A stretch of DNA of 38,427 bases, taken from the NCBI GenBank assembly GCA_027451505.1, contig DAIDJD010000055.1:1-38427 (forward strand), read 5' to 3'. This document shows, one piece after another, positions 16,421 through 27,560 of this stretch. How positions within the stretch are numbered: the stretch's first letter is position 1; every line of letters starts with the position of its first letter. A program made the position numbers and the translations under genes. This stretch comes from a candidate division FCPU426 bacterium (GTDB lineage Bacteria > Oederibacteriota > JAJYGY01 > DAIDJD01). The notes under the pieces are model-generated. The model had not been told where the DNA came from. It made no database searches and was given only the letters and a program-made list of their open reading frames with translations.

Positions 16421-17137
16421 TCAGCGCCCGGCCCCGGCGGCCTCCAGGGTCCCGACCAGCACCCGGGGGCTTCCCAAGGGTTCCCAGGCCAGCAGGGTTC
16501 CGTCCTGGTTGAAGCCCACGCGCTGGGCGTTGCCCACGGGCGCGGCCGAGGCCCGGGACAGGTCCAGGAGGCAACGCCCTATGCCGTTGCTGTTCATGAT
16601 CCAGAGCTTCCCCCAGTACGCGAAGACCAGCTTGGTCCCGTCGGGGGTGTAGGCCAGGGTGCCGTCCAGATGTCCCTGGGCTTGGAACAGGAGCCGGGGC
16701 TTGGCCTGGGCGCCCCGCGAGGGGCGCACCTGGTAGATGCCGCGGCGGTAGTCCTTCCAATCCATGGCGCAATAGGCCACGCGGCGGGAATCCGGCGACC
16801 ACACGGGCTGGTAGGCGTTGTGGCAGTTCTCCAGGCGCACCACGGGGCCGCCGCGGCGGCGGTAGAAGAGCCAGTAACCGTCCTTGTCGCTTCCCCTCCA
16901 CACCGCGGCCTGTCCGTCCGGCGAGGGCACCACCACCGTGGCCCGGGGATCCTGGTAGCGGACCTGCCAGGGGAAGGTCCCATCGGAGGCGGGCCACGCC
17001 TCCAGAACCCGAACCCCCTCCAGGCGCAGGCGGGTGGCGTCCACCGCGGCCAAGGGGAAATCATGGGCCGGCGCCGGGGCCGTCCAAAGCGCGGATCCCA
17101 GCGACGCCAGCGCGGCCAAGACGAAACGGGACTTCAT
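16421..17137 (-). CDS. TolB/PD40-like beta-propeller repeat protein, secreted
   Basis: MKSRFVLAALASLGSALWTAPAPA signal peptide; repeats QPVWSPDSRRVAYCAMD and GTLAYTPDGTKLVFAYWGKLWIMN. Confidence 0.7.
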   Translation of the reverse strand: MKSRFVLAALASLGSALWTAPAPAHDFPLAAVDATRLRLEGVRVLEAWPASDGTFPWQVRYQDPRATVVVPSPDGQAAVWRGSDKDGYWLFYRRRGGPVVRLENCHNAYQPVWSPDSRRVAYCAMDWKDYRRGIYQVRPSRGAQAKPRLLFQAQGHLDGTLAYTPDGTKLVFAYWGKLWIMNSNGIGRCLLDLSRASAAPVGNAQRVGFNQDGTLLAWEPLGSPRVLVGTLEAAGAGR

Positions 17138-17178
17138 GCTTGGGTTCCCTCCCTTAGGTTGCGAATGCGCCGGCCCCT

Positions 17179-18240
17179 TCACAGGAACAGGCAGGCGTCC
17201 CCATAGCTCAGGAACCGGTAGCCGCGGGCCAGGCACTCGGCGTAGAGCCGCAGAAGCCCCTCGCGCTCCCAGAACGCCGCCACCAGGGGGAGAAGGGTCG
17301 AGCGCGGCTGGTGGAAATTCGTCAACAGGCCCCGCGCCGTCCGGAAGCGGTGGCCGGGGGTGATGAACAGACGCGTCCGCACCCACCCGTCCCGCCATCC
17401 GCCGTCGGCCCGGACGCAGCTCTCCAGCGTGCGCAGGACCGTGGTGCCCACCGCGACCACCCGTCCGCCCCGGGCGGCGCAGGCGTCCATGGCGCGGGCG
17501 GCCTCCGGCGGGACCCGGCACACCTCCTCGTGCATGGGGTGCGCCAGCAGGTCCTCGGTCTTGACCGGGCTGAAGGTCCCCGCGCCCACGTGCAGGGTCA
17601 CGTGGGTGTGGGCGATCCCGCGCCGCTGGAGGGCCTTGAGCAGGCCCGCGGTGAAGTGCAGGCCGGCCGTCGGGGCCGCGACGCTCCCGGGGATTCGGGC
17701 GTAGACGTTCTGGTAGAGGCGGGCGTCCCGGGAACGCTGGCGGGCCGCCGGCAAGCGGTCCCTGTGGATGTACGGCGGCAGCGGCGGCAGGCCCATGGCC
17801 CGCAGCCGGGCCTCGTCCAGGGGGCCGTCCCCCCGGAACGAGAGTTCGAAGATCCCGTCCGGCCTGCGGGATTCCAGGATGAAACGTCCCGCGCCCGGCG
17901 CGAGTTCCGGGGCCAAAGCTTCCCCGAAGCGCACCCTCCCGGCCGGACGCAGGAAGGCCGGCAAGGGCCCCCGCGCCAAGGGATCCAGCAGGAAGACCTC
18001 CACCGCCCCGCCGCTGGGGCGCCGGCAGGGGATGCGCGCGGGCAGGACCCGCGAATCGTTGAGGACCAGAAGGTCGCCCGCGGCGAGGTGGGCCCCCAGG
18101 CGGGAGAAGCGCGTGTGCTCGACGCTCCCGCGGGCCCGGTCCACCACGGCCAGCCGGCAAAGGTCCCGCCGCGGGGCGGGGACCTGGGCGATGGCCTCCT
18201 GGGGGAGGGCGTAGTCGAAGTCGGCGGTCCGCAGGCCCAT
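17179..18240 (-). CDS. queA: S-adenosylmethionine:tRNA ribosyltransferase-isomerase
   Basis: MGLRTADFDYALPQEAIAQVPAPRRDLCRL...LLVLNDSRVLPAR...AAPTAGLHFT...VTLHVGAGTFSPV...LTNFHQPRSTLL. Confidence 0.95.
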   Translation of the reverse strand: MGLRTADFDYALPQEAIAQVPAPRRDLCRLAVVDRARGSVEHTRFSRLGAHLAAGDLLVLNDSRVLPARIPCRRPSGGAVEVFLLDPLARGPLPAFLRPAGRVRFGEALAPELAPGAGRFILESRRPDGIFELSFRGDGPLDEARLRAMGLPPLPPYIHRDRLPAARQRSRDARLYQNVYARIPGSVAAPTAGLHFTAGLLKALQRRGIAHTHVTLHVGAGTFSPVKTEDLLAHPMHEEVCRVPPEAARAMDACAARGGRVVAVGTTVLRTLESCVRADGGWRDGWVRTRLFITPGHRFRTARGLLTNFHQPRSTLLPLVAAFWEREGLLRLYAECLARGYRFLSYGDACLFL

Positions 18241-18248
18241 CCTGAGCC

Positions 18249-19481
18249 CTATTCCCGCAGCGTCGCCAGCGTGGTGCCTGGGTAGTAGAAATAAAGGATG
18301 GCCCGGTAGTCCCATCCGGCCCGGGCCTGGGCGAAGGCCCCCTCCTGGGAAAGGCCCACGCCGTGGCCCCAGCCCCGCCCGCGGAACTCCAGGATCCCGT
18401 CCCGGTCGGCGAGGCTGAAATGGGTGCTGCGCAGGCGATCCGGGCCGAGCGCCTCGCGGAAGGCGTTGGCCCCGACCTTGTGGGTCCTCCCCGAATCGTC
18501 CACCAGCACCAGGGTGCGCCAGCGTCCGTTCCAGGACCGCGCGCCCGGGCGCACGGCCCGCAGCCCGCCCTTGAGCAGCCCGGCGGCCCTCAACCGCTGG
18601 CCCGCCTCCTCCAGCGGCACGGACCACTTCCAACGGTAGTGCGGTCCACCCTCGCTCCAGGGGTCGTCGACGCCTCGCAGGTAGGGCGGGGTCGGCGCCC
18701 CGGAGCCCCAGACTTCCCCGGCGTTCGCCGTGGCTCCGCCGCTGTTGCTGTGGAAGTACGTGCGCGCCACCCGCCCCTTCCAGGCCAGCACCTGGCCGCG
18801 GGTCTCCCGGACGGCCCGGTCGGTGGCGGGGCGTTCGGCCTCCCGCGATCCGTAGACCTGGCTGTCGCTGCTGTCGTCGAGGTCCCAGGCCTTCCCCGCG
18901 GAACGGCCCAGTTCCCACACCGCGAAGCTCCGGGCCGCCACGGCCTGGGCCTCGAGCGCCTCCATGGGGCCGCGGGCCTCGACCTCGCGGGGAAGCACGC
19001 CGCGCAGGTAGTCCTCCAGGCCGACCACGTTCACCAGCGCCAGGCGCCCGGCCAGGGCCTCCAGAAGCAGCCCCCCGCGGTAGCGTCGTCCCTCCACCCG
19101 CACCGCTTCCCCGGGGCGCAGGGGCAGCACCCAGGCCCGGGACGCGTGCAGCCCCTCGCCGTTGAGGGCGATCTGGCCGCCCCGCGCCTCCAAGCCGGCC
19201 CGGGCCGTGGCCGGGAGTTCGGCCAACACGGTGCCGTCGGGCGCCTCAAGCTTGAGCCCGCCGGGAGCGGAGGCCCGCAGGCCGTCCGGCCCCATGCGCA
19301 GCAGCACGCGCAGGCGAAGCCCATCCAGCCGAAGCGGGGGCGGCCCGGCCTGGTCGCCGGAGCGGGATGGGCCCGGAGAGGCGCATCCCGCCGCCAGGGC
19401 CAGCGCGGCGGAGATTCCGGCGGCGGCGAGCGCCGCGAGCCCGGCTCGCCTGGCCCGGGCTCCGGAAGGGCCCGACGTCAA
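18249..19481 (-). CDS. SpoIID/LytB-domain protein, probable lipoprotein
   Basis: ALALAAGCASPG lipobox-like; VVGLEDYLRGVLPREVEARGPMEALEAQAVAARSFA; SNSGGATANAGEVWG; GRGWGHGVGLSQEGA. Confidence 0.9.
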   Translation of the reverse strand: MTSGPSGARARRAGLAALAAAGISAALALAAGCASPGPSRSGDQAGPPPLRLDGLRLRVLLRMGPDGLRASAPGGLKLEAPDGTVLAELPATARAGLEARGGQIALNGEGLHASRAWVLPLRPGEAVRVEGRRYRGGLLLEALAGRLALVNVVGLEDYLRGVLPREVEARGPMEALEAQAVAARSFAVWELGRSAGKAWDLDDSSDSQVYGSREAERPATDRAVRETRGQVLAWKGRVARTYFHSNSGGATANAGEVWGSGAPTPPYLRGVDDPWSEGGPHYRWKWSVPLEEAGQRLRAAGLLKGGLRAVRPGARSWNGRWRTLVLVDDSGRTHKVGANAFREALGPDRLRSTHFSLADRDGILEFRGRGWGHGVGLSQEGAFAQARAGWDYRAILYFYYPGTTLATLRE

Positions 19482-20335
19482 GCCAAGTCCAGCTCGAAGT
19501 GGTTCTCCGCGGTGCGCTTGAACCCGTGTTCGTCGAAGATGACCATGGCGATGCGCATGTTCAAGTCGGTGTCGGCCAGGACCTTGCGGTATCCCGCCTC
19601 GCGGGCCTGGCGCACCGCCTCGGCCACCAGGCTCTTGCCGATGCCGTTGCCGCGGTACTGCGGGGGCACGTAGAGCCTCTTGATCTCGCCCTGGCCCTCC
19701 TGGACCTTCTTCAGCCCCACCATGCCGGCGGCCTCGCCCTCGTAGGTGGCAAGCAGAAGGCGGCCCGCCTTGGCCGGGGAATAGGGCCCCGGCAGGTCGG
19801 CCATCTCGGCCTCGAAGTTCACGCCGCGGAACTCGTAGCCGCGCAATTGGGAGTACTCCTCGAAGAGCTGCCGCACCATGGCCACGTTCTCCGGGCTGAT
19901 GGCCTGGATCACGCGCACGGAACGGGCGTCCTCGTCGACGCGCTCGGTCACGCCCACCTTGGCGGTGGCCTCGATCTCGACGAGGATGTCCGGGTTGATG
20001 AAGCCCAGGACCTGGACGATGGTGGTGGCGGGCTTGATGCGCTCGAAGGCCTCGTGGTGGGCCCGGCCCACCGCCTCCCAGTCCTCGAGCCGCTTCAGGT
20101 ACACGCGGGTGTGGACCACGTCCTTGATGTCCGCGCCGGCCTTGAACAGCGCCCCCTGGATCCAGCTCAGGGCGCGGCGGGCTTGGCTGTAGGCGTCGCC
20201 TTTGGCCACGGCCGCGGCCGCGTCGTCGAGCCCGGCCGTGGCCGAGACGTGCACGGTGGTCCCGACCCGGACGGCGCGGGAATAGGCCAGCTTCTCCTCC
20301 CAGGGGGAGCCGGTGTTCACGTTTTTGCGGCGCAT
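19478..20335 (-). CDS. Fusion: RidA-like (YjgF/UK114) domain + GNAT N-acetyltransferase
   Basis: N-terminal MRRKNVNTGSPWEEKLAYSRAVRVG...ILVEIEATAKVGV (Rid family); C-terminal IKRLYVPPQYRGNGIGKSLVAEAVRQAREAGY (GNAT). Confidence 0.88.
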   Translation of the reverse strand: MRRKNVNTGSPWEEKLAYSRAVRVGTTVHVSATAGLDDAAAAVAKGDAYSQARRALSWIQGALFKAGADIKDVVHTRVYLKRLEDWEAVGRAHHEAFERIKPATTIVQVLGFINPDILVEIEATAKVGVTERVDEDARSVRVIQAISPENVAMVRQLFEEYSQLRGYEFRGVNFEAEMADLPGPYSPAKAGRLLLATYEGEAAGMVGLKKVQEGQGEIKRLYVPPQYRGNGIGKSLVAEAVRQAREAGYRKVLADTDLNMRIAMVIFDEHGFKRTAENHFELDLA

Positions 20336-20435
20336 GGTTTCCTCAAGACAAGGGCGGGACGCGGGTTGCGATGGGAAGGCTCCATTGAAGCACAATCCCG
20401 CCGCCCCTTCCATAGGGCGCGGGACTCGGGCGCGC

Positions 20436-20960
20436 TCAGGGGCGGTAGCGGTAGGAGCGCCCCTCGCCGGGACGGAAGCCCCGGAGGAAGCCGCCCCCGT
20501 ACCCGATGGCGTTGAGCTTGAACGCCAGGAGGCGCAAGAACAAGGGCCCCGCGACCAGGGTCCCCTCTTCGTGCTCCCGGGCCAGCTGCACCAGCCGCAC
20601 CCCGGTTTCGACCACCCGACGGCGGACCTCCTCGGCCGGCTCCGCGGCTGGCGCGGGGTGGGCCATCCAGCGCAGAAGGCGCCAGGCCTCCGGTCCCCGG
20701 GACGGACCCAAGTCCGGCTCGGCATAGAGGCGCTTGACCTCGAGACGGCGGTCGGGATACAGGCGGCGGGCCGTGGCCAGGGCCTCGGGCTGGGGGCCGC
20801 ACAGCACGGTGGCGCCGGGCCCGTGCAGGGGCTCCAGCCGCCGCTCATTCCCGGCGGCGCACTGGCACCGCAGGGACAAGCTGGAGGCCCGCAGCGGGGC
20901 GGCCGGGGCCGGGGTTGGGGCGCCGGATGGGACGGTCGAAACGGCTTCAGGGGTTTCCAT
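20436..20960 (-). CDS. Hypothetical protein, possibly a degenerate histidine-phosphatase-like domain
   Basis: ATVLCGPQPEALATARRLYPDRRLEVKRLYAEPDLG resembles the family's S-P-xx-R-A-xx-TA segment; no intact RHG motif. Confidence 0.5.
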   Translation of the reverse strand: METPEAVSTVPSGAPTPAPAAPLRASSLSLRCQCAAGNERRLEPLHGPGATVLCGPQPEALATARRLYPDRRLEVKRLYAEPDLGPSRGPEAWRLLRWMAHPAPAAEPAEEVRRRVVETGVRLVQLAREHEEGTLVAGPLFLRLLAFKLNAIGYGGGFLRGFRPGEGRSYRYRP

Positions 20961-21136
20961 GGCCGCGCATTATACCCGCTCCGCTTGGACCTTGCATCCC
21001 AGGCGGCTTTGGGACTACCATGGCAAAGGTTGGGCAAGGCCTTGGGACACACGGGTTTTTCGGCACCGTATTCCTGAGCCACGCCGCCTTAGGACGGCGC
21101 GGGATCCCCACCAAACTTCCTTGGACGAGGTGGAGC

Positions 21137-22324
21137 ATGGCTGGAGCAGGACTGGAGGACATCGTCGCGGGCGAGACCTCCATCAGCACGATCGACGGCA
21201 AGCGCGGGGTTTTGACCTACCGCGGTATTTCGATCCACGAAATGGCGGACCATTCCAGCTTTGAGGAGACGGTCTTCCTGCTTTGGTACGGCCGCCTGCC
21301 CAAGGCCGCCGAACTCGACGACTTCCGCAACGCCCTCTCCCGCGAGACGGTGATGGAGGATCGCGTGGCCGCCTGGCTCAAGAGCCTGCCGGCCGAGGCC
21401 AATCCCATGAGCCTTCTGCGCACCGGCGTCAGCCTTCTGGGCCTGGCCGACCCGGAGGAGGGGGCCTCGGTGACGCCCGAGCCCTGGAAGGAGGGCTTCC
21501 GCTACATGGGCCAGCTCACCTCCGGCGCCCCGGGCTTCGGCCGGGACCATCCCCAGAGCCGCAAGGCCATCCGCCTTCTGGGGCGCATGACCACCCTGGT
21601 GCCGGCCATCCAGAGGGTGATGAAGGGCCAGCCCTTCGTCGAGCCCAAGGCCGGCCGGAGCGTGGCCTTCAACTTCCTGCGCTGCCTCACGGGCAAGGAC
21701 CCCGAGGAGGGGAGCGAGAAGATCTTCGACAAGTGCCTGATCCTCCACGCCGACCACGAGTTCAACGCCAGCACCTTCACGGCGCGGGTGGCGGCCGCCA
21801 CGCTGAGCGACCTGCACAGTTCCGTGGTGGCGGCCATCGGGGCGCTCAAGGGGCCCCTGCACGGCGGCGCCAACACCGAGGTGATGCGCATGCTCCTGGA
21901 GGTGAAGGAGCCCTCCAAGGCCAAGGCCTGGGTCAAGGACGCCCTGGAGAGGAAGCGCAAGATCATGGGCTTCGGCCACCGCATGTACAAGACCGAGGAC
22001 CCGCGCGCCACGCACCTGCGCCGCATGAGCGAGAGCCTGTGCGCCAAGGTGGGCCAGCCCCAGTGGTACGAGATGAGCCGCCTCATCGAGGAGGCCATGT
22101 GGGAGCTCAAGGCCATCAAGCCCAATGTGGACTTCTATTCGGCCAGCACCTATTACTGCATGGGCATAGACCCGGAGATGTTCACGCCCATCTTCGCCCT
22201 CAGCCGCCTCAGCGGCTGGACCGCCCACATCTTCGAGCAGCAGGCCAACAACCGCCTCATCCGGCCCGTGGGGGAATGGGTGGGACCCCAGGAGGCGCAC
22301 TGGGAGCCCATGGAGAAGCGCTAG
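21137..22324 (+). CDS. gltA: Citrate synthase
   Basis: GLEDIVAGETSISTIDGKRGVLTYRGISI...GALKGPLHGGANTEVM...GFGHRMYKTEDPRATHL...NVDFYSASTYYCMGI...RPVGEWVGP; start ATG 21137 after GAGGTGGAGC. Confidence 0.96.
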   Translation: MAGAGLEDIVAGETSISTIDGKRGVLTYRGISIHEMADHSSFEETVFLLWYGRLPKAAELDDFRNALSRETVMEDRVAAWLKSLPAEANPMSLLRTGVSLLGLADPEEGASVTPEPWKEGFRYMGQLTSGAPGFGRDHPQSRKAIRLLGRMTTLVPAIQRVMKGQPFVEPKAGRSVAFNFLRCLTGKDPEEGSEKIFDKCLILHADHEFNASTFTARVAAATLSDLHSSVVAAIGALKGPLHGGANTEVMRMLLEVKEPSKAKAWVKDALERKRKIMGFGHRMYKTEDPRATHLRRMSESLCAKVGQPQWYEMSRLIEEAMWELKAIKPNVDFYSASTYYCMGIDPEMFTPIFALSRLSGWTAHIFEQQANNRLIRPVGEWVGPQEAHWEPMEKR

Positions 22325-22346
22325 TCCCTTGGATCGAGGATCCAAG

Positions 22347-22379
22347 GCCCGCCCCCTTCCCCAGGGGGCGGGCTTTTTT
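22347..22379 (+). terminator. Rho-independent terminator of gltA
   Basis: GCCCGCCCCC-TTCCCCA-GGGGGCGGGC followed by TTTTTT. Confidence 0.9.
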
Positions 22380-22391
22380 GTGCCCGAAGCC

Positions 22392-24155
22392 TCAGCGCGG
22401 GCGCTGGGGGAACGCCAGGACCCAACGCGCCCCGGGCCGGGCCAGGGCGTTCTCGCGGGCCTTTGCCAGGGCCGCCAGCCCGGGTTCGAGCCGTCCGAAC
22501 GCGCCTTGGATGGCCTCCAGGGGCGCGCTGTCGAGGCAGGGCCCCTCCAGCGGGGCCGTCACGTCGGGGACCGTGACCCGGCCCAGGGCCAGGGCCTCGC
22601 GCAGCCTCAACCCCGCCCACACGCTTTCCGACCAGGCCGTGGCGGCTTCGGCCACGCGTCCGTCCAGGGCCCGGAGACGGGCGGGTCCGGGTAAGGCCAG
22701 CACGGCCTCCTCGTCGGCGAGGTCCCGGGCCGTTCGCCCCAGAAGGGCCAGCGCGGGCCCTGAGGCTCGCAGGAGGTAGAGGGGGTGGGGATCGTTGGGG
22801 GCGTTGAAGGCGGCCCAGCGTCCCCAGCGCGGATCCGCGGGATCGGCCAGGGTGCGGGGCACCAGGAACCAGGTCTCCACCGCGGCCCCGGGGGTCGGCG
22901 GGCCGGTGGGCCGGCCCAGGCAGCGCTCCAAAAGGGGCGTGTCCTGGAACTCCAGCGCCGGCCCCAGGACCAGGCTCCGGGTCCGCGAGCGGTCCTTGAG
23001 GAAAGCCGCCATGCGGAAGACCTCCCGGGACGGCCCCTCAATGGAGGCGTCCCAGGCGCGCTCGGCCCGCACAAAGCCCCGGGATCCGATGGCCGGGGCC
23101 AGGACCAGGGCCAGCCCCAGCCAAAGCCGGGAGGGCCTGCGGGGCAGGCGCTTGCCCCACCACGCGGTCCCCATCCCGGCGATGAGCAGAAGGGCCGGCC
23201 AAGCCACGATGGCGCGGTTGGGCTCCATGAAGGGCCCCCCGGCCCACAAGCCCAAAAGGCCGAAAAACGCCCAGGCCCACAGCCACAGGGGCGCGGCCCA
23301 TACGCCCGCCACGAGTCCCGGCCAGGCCAGCGGCGGGACCGTGGGGACGTCCTCGAGGCCCAAGGCGGGATGGAGGCGGGAGCCGAAGGCGTAGCCGCGG
23401 AGGTTCATCCACAGCGCCGGGGCCGCGCCGGTGAAGCCGCCGCCGCGCCCGCGTTCGAAGAGCCAGTCCCGGAGGTAGGGCGCTTCGGCCGCCAGGAGAA
23501 GGCCGCAGCCCGCCAGGAAGCCCGCGGCCAGGGGACGCGCCCGGGCCCGGGACCCCGGCGGGGCCGTCGCCCACGCCAGGGCCAGGGCGGGCAGGGCCAG
23601 CCCCCAGGCCTCGTAGTCCAGCCAGGCTAGGGCCGCCAGAAGGCCCAGAAGGGCCGAGGCCGCGGCGCCGCGGCGCCCACGCAGTCCCAGGACCAGGCCT
23701 AAAATCCAGGCCGGGACCAGCACATAGCTGAAGGTGGTGCGGGCCTGCAGGAAAGTGAAGGGGGCGCTGAAGCAAAGCAGAAGGCTGAAGGCGGCCGCGG
23801 CTTCCCCGTCCAGGAAGCGGGCCAGGCGCCAAAGGCCCCAGGCGCAGCCGGCCAGGGCCAAAAGGTTGAAACCATAAAGGGATTGCCAGGGACCGCCCGG
23901 GGCCAGGAGAAGGGACTGCAAAGCCCGGCTCCAGGCCCCGCCGCCCAGGCGCAGCCAGAAGCGCCAGGTGGCCCCCGGGTCGACGGCCAGGGCGAAATTG
24001 GCCAGTTCCTCGGGCGCGCCCAGTCCGGGCCGGGCGACGAGGACCTCCCACGCCGCCCAGGCCACGGCCTCGGCCAGGGCCGCCAGGGCCCAGAGCCTGA
24101 GGGACTCCCGGGGCCCCGCCGCGGCGGCGCTTTCCCCTTCCTGAATGGGCGTCAC
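22392..24155 (-). CDS. Polytopic membrane protein, glycosyltransferase-like (family unresolved)
   Basis: Long hydrophobic ORF with many predicted TM segments. The ORF track starts at 24179; GTG at 24155 has a better SD (AAGGGGG). Confidence 0.65.
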   Translation of the reverse strand: MTPIQEGESAAAAGPRESLRLWALAALAEAVAWAAWEVLVARPGLGAPEELANFALAVDPGATWRFWLRLGGGAWSRALQSLLLAPGGPWQSLYGFNLLALAGCAWGLWRLARFLDGEAAAAFSLLLCFSAPFTFLQARTTFSYVLVPAWILGLVLGLRGRRGAAASALLGLLAALAWLDYEAWGLALPALALAWATAPPGSRARARPLAAGFLAGCGLLLAAEAPYLRDWLFERGRGGGFTGAAPALWMNLRGYAFGSRLHPALGLEDVPTVPPLAWPGLVAGVWAAPLWLWAWAFFGLLGLWAGGPFMEPNRAIVAWPALLLIAGMGTAWWGKRLPRRPSRLWLGLALVLAPAIGSRGFVRAERAWDASIEGPSREVFRMAAFLKDRSRTRSLVLGPALEFQDTPLLERCLGRPTGPPTPGAAVETWFLVPRTLADPADPRWGRWAAFNAPNDPHPLYLLRASGPALALLGRTARDLADEEAVLALPGPARLRALDGRVAEAATAWSESVWAGLRLREALALGRVTVPDVTAPLEGPCLDSAPLEAIQGAFGRLEPGLAALAKARENALARPGARWVLAFPQRPR

Positions 24156-24213
24156 AGGCGCCCCCTTCCCCAAGCCCACGTGCCGCCCGGGACCGCCCGG
24201 CCGCCGCCTTAGG

Positions 24214-25089
24214 CTACTTGCCCAGGACCTTCGCCACCTCGGCGCCGATGAGGCTGGGGTTGTCCACGGCGTGGATGCCGTAGGAGGCCAGCATCTTGAG
24301 CTTGGCGTCGGCCGTGTCGTCGGCCCCGCCCACGATGGCGCCGGCGTGGCCCATGCGCTTGCCCTTGGGCGCGGTGCGACCGGCCACGAAGGCCACCATG
24401 GGCTTCTTCATGTGGGCCTTCCAGTACTCCGCGGCCTGCTTCTCGGCGTCCCCGCCGATCTCGCCGATGAGGACGATGGCCTCGGTCTCCGGGTCGGCCT
24501 CGAACAGGGGCAGAAGGTCCAGGTAGGTCGAGCCCAGGATGGGGTCCCCGCCTATGCCCACGCAGGTGGTCTGGCCCAGGCCGGCGGCGGTGGTCTGGTG
24601 CACCGCCTCGTAGGTCAGGGTGCCGGACTTCGAGAGGATGCCCACGCGGCCTTTCTTGTGGATGTACCCCGGCATGATGCCGATTTTGCACTCGCCCGGC
24701 GTGATGATGCCCGGGCAGTTGGGCCCGATGAGGCGCACCCCGGGGTAGCGGGACTTGAGCAGGGCCTTGGTCCGGCTCATGTCCAGCACGGGCACGCCCT
24801 CGGTGATGCAGACCACGGTCTTGATCCCGGCGTCGGCGGCCTCCAGCACCGCGTCGGCGGCCCCGGGCGCCGGCACGAAGATCATGCTGGCGTCGGCCCC
24901 GGTGGCCCGCACGGCTTGGCGCACGGTGTGGAAGACCGGCACGCCCTCGACCGTGGTGCCCCCCTTCTTGGGCTGGACCCCGGCCACCATCTTGGTGCCG
25001 TAGTCCTTGCAGCCCTTCAGGTGGAAGCTGCCGGCCTTGCCCACGCCCTGGCAGAGCACCTTGGTGTCGCGGTTGACGATGATGCTCAT
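24214..25089 (-). CDS. sucD: Succinyl-CoA ligase subunit alpha
   Basis: [23 protein letters not shown]...[12 protein letters not shown]...[22 protein letters not shown]...[10 protein letters not shown]. Confidence 0.96.
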   Translation of the reverse strand: MSIIVNRDTKVLCQGVGKAGSFHLKGCKDYGTKMVAGVQPKKGGTTVEGVPVFHTVRQAVRATGADASMIFVPAPGAADAVLEAADAGIKTVVCITEGVPVLDMSRTKALLKSRYPGVRLIGPNCPGIITPGECKIGIMPGYIHKKGRVGILSKSGTLTYEAVHQTTAAGLGQTTCVGIGGDPILGSTYLDLLPLFEADPETEAIVLIGEIGGDAEKQAAEYWKAHMKKPMVAFVAGRTAPKGKRMGHAGAIVGGADDTADAKLKMLASYGIHAVDNPSLIGAEVAKVLGK

Positions 25090-25090
25090 C

Positions 25091-26272
25091 TCACTTCCCC
25101 CTTACGGCTTCGACGATTTTAAGCGTGGCCTCGTTGAACCCGGCCGCCGGGGTGATGGGCAGCCCGCTCGTGGCCAGCAGGGCCCGGCCCTGCTCCGCGT
25201 TGGTCCCCTCCAGGCGCACCACCATGGGCACGGCCAGAGAGACCTCCTTGGCGGCGTCGATGACGCCCTGGGCCACGAGGTCGCAGCGCACGATGCCCCC
25301 GAAGATGTTGACCAGGATGCCCTTCACCTGGGGGTCGCCCAGAAGCAGCTTGAAGGCCGCCAGCATGGTGTCCTTGTTGGCCCCGCCCCCGACGTCCAGG
25401 AAGTTGTTGGGCGCCCCGCCGTGGAGCTTGATGAGGTCCATGGTGGCCATGGCCAGCCCGGCCCCGTTGACCAGGCAGCCGATGTTGCCGTCCAGGGCGA
25501 TGTAGTTCAGCCCGGCCTCGGCGGCCTTGACCTCCTTGGGGTTCTCCTCGGCCACGTCGCGGAGGGCCTCCAGCTCGGGATGGCGGAACAGGGCGTTGTC
25601 CTCGAGGGCCACCTTGGCGTCCAGGGCGATGACGTCCTTGGAGGGCGTGATGATGAGCGGGTTGACCTCCACCAGGCTGGCGTCGTACTTGAAGAAGGCC
25701 CGGCTCAGGCCCATCAGCAGCTCGGCCAGGGCCGCGGGCACCGGCGAATCCGGCGCCTCGCCCGGGGCCAGGCGGTAGGCCAAGTCGCGGGCCTGGTGGG
25801 GCTGCATGCCGGCCAGCGGGTCCAGGTGCTCCTTCAGGATCTTCTCGGGGTGGGTGGCGGCGAGTTCCTCGATCTCCATGCCGCCCTCGGCGCTGGCCAC
25901 GACCAGGGGCCGGCCCTCCTTGCGGTCCATCAGGATGGAGACGTAGATCTCATGGGCGATGTCGCAGGCCTCCACCAGAAGGATCTTGCGCACCTTCACG
26001 CCCTGGGGTCCGGTCTGGTTGCTCACCAGGGTCATGCCCAGGATGGCCCGCGCCTTCTCCCTCAGGTCCTCCCGGGTCTTGGCCAGCTTGACGCCGCCCG
26101 CCTTGCCGCGGCCCCCGGCGTGCACCTGGGCCTTGACCACCCAGGGCCCGCCCGGGCTCAAGGTGGCGATCGCGGCTTCGATCCCGGCCGGGTCCGAGGC
26201 CACCGCCCCCTTCAACACCCGGACGCCCGTGGCCTCCAAAAGGTCCTTGGCCTGGTACTCATGCAGCTTCAT
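25091..26272 (-). CDS. sucC: Succinyl-CoA ligase subunit beta
   Basis: [17 protein letters not shown]...[16 protein letters not shown]...[21 protein letters not shown]...[13 protein letters not shown]. Confidence 0.96.
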   Translation of the reverse strand: MKLHEYQAKDLLEATGVRVLKGAVASDPAGIEAAIATLSPGGPWVVKAQVHAGGRGKAGGVKLAKTREDLREKARAILGMTLVSNQTGPQGVKVRKILLVEACDIAHEIYVSILMDRKEGRPLVVASAEGGMEIEELAATHPEKILKEHLDPLAGMQPHQARDLAYRLAPGEAPDSPVPAALAELLMGLSRAFFKYDASLVEVNPLIITPSKDVIALDAKVALEDNALFRHPELEALRDVAEENPKEVKAAEAGLNYIALDGNIGCLVNGAGLAMATMDLIKLHGGAPNNFLDVGGGANKDTMLAAFKLLLGDPQVKGILVNIFGGIVRCDLVAQGVIDAAKEVSLAVPMVVRLEGTNAEQGRALLATSGLPITPAAGFNEATLKIVEAVRGK

Positions 26273-26275
26273 CGG

Positions 26276-27298
<1,023 letters not shown>

Positions 27299-27319
27299 CT
27301 AAGGGGCTCCAGGTAAGGC

Positions 27320-27396
27320 TGGAGGTGACGATGGGATTCGAACCCATGAATAACGGTTTTGCAGACCGTCCCCTTAGACCACTTGGGTACGTCACC
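27320..27396 (-). tRNA. tRNA-Cys (anticodon GCA), CCA encoded
   Basis: GGTGACGTACCCAAGTGGTCTAAGGGGACGGTCTGCAAAACCGTTATTCATGGGTTCGAATCCCATCGTCACCTCCA; stem ACGGT/ACCGT, loop CTGCAAA. Confidence 0.95.
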
Positions 27397-27560
27397 GAAG
27401 GGGCCCTATCTTACACGTCCGTCCGGGCTTTTCAAGTCGGGCGTGCGCAGGTTCCGCCCACGGGCGGGGAAAAGGGCCCGGGGACGGACCGGGGGGAGCG
27501 GGCGGCCCCTCCCCGCGCGCCGGCCTTGAGCCCCCGGCGGCGGCGGTCCATAATGCGCGC

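Noticed and set aside
16421-18160. Long N-terminal extension of the PD40-like ORF over queA
   Set aside because: The extension is out-of-frame read-through of queA; the signal peptide start at 17137 is convincing.
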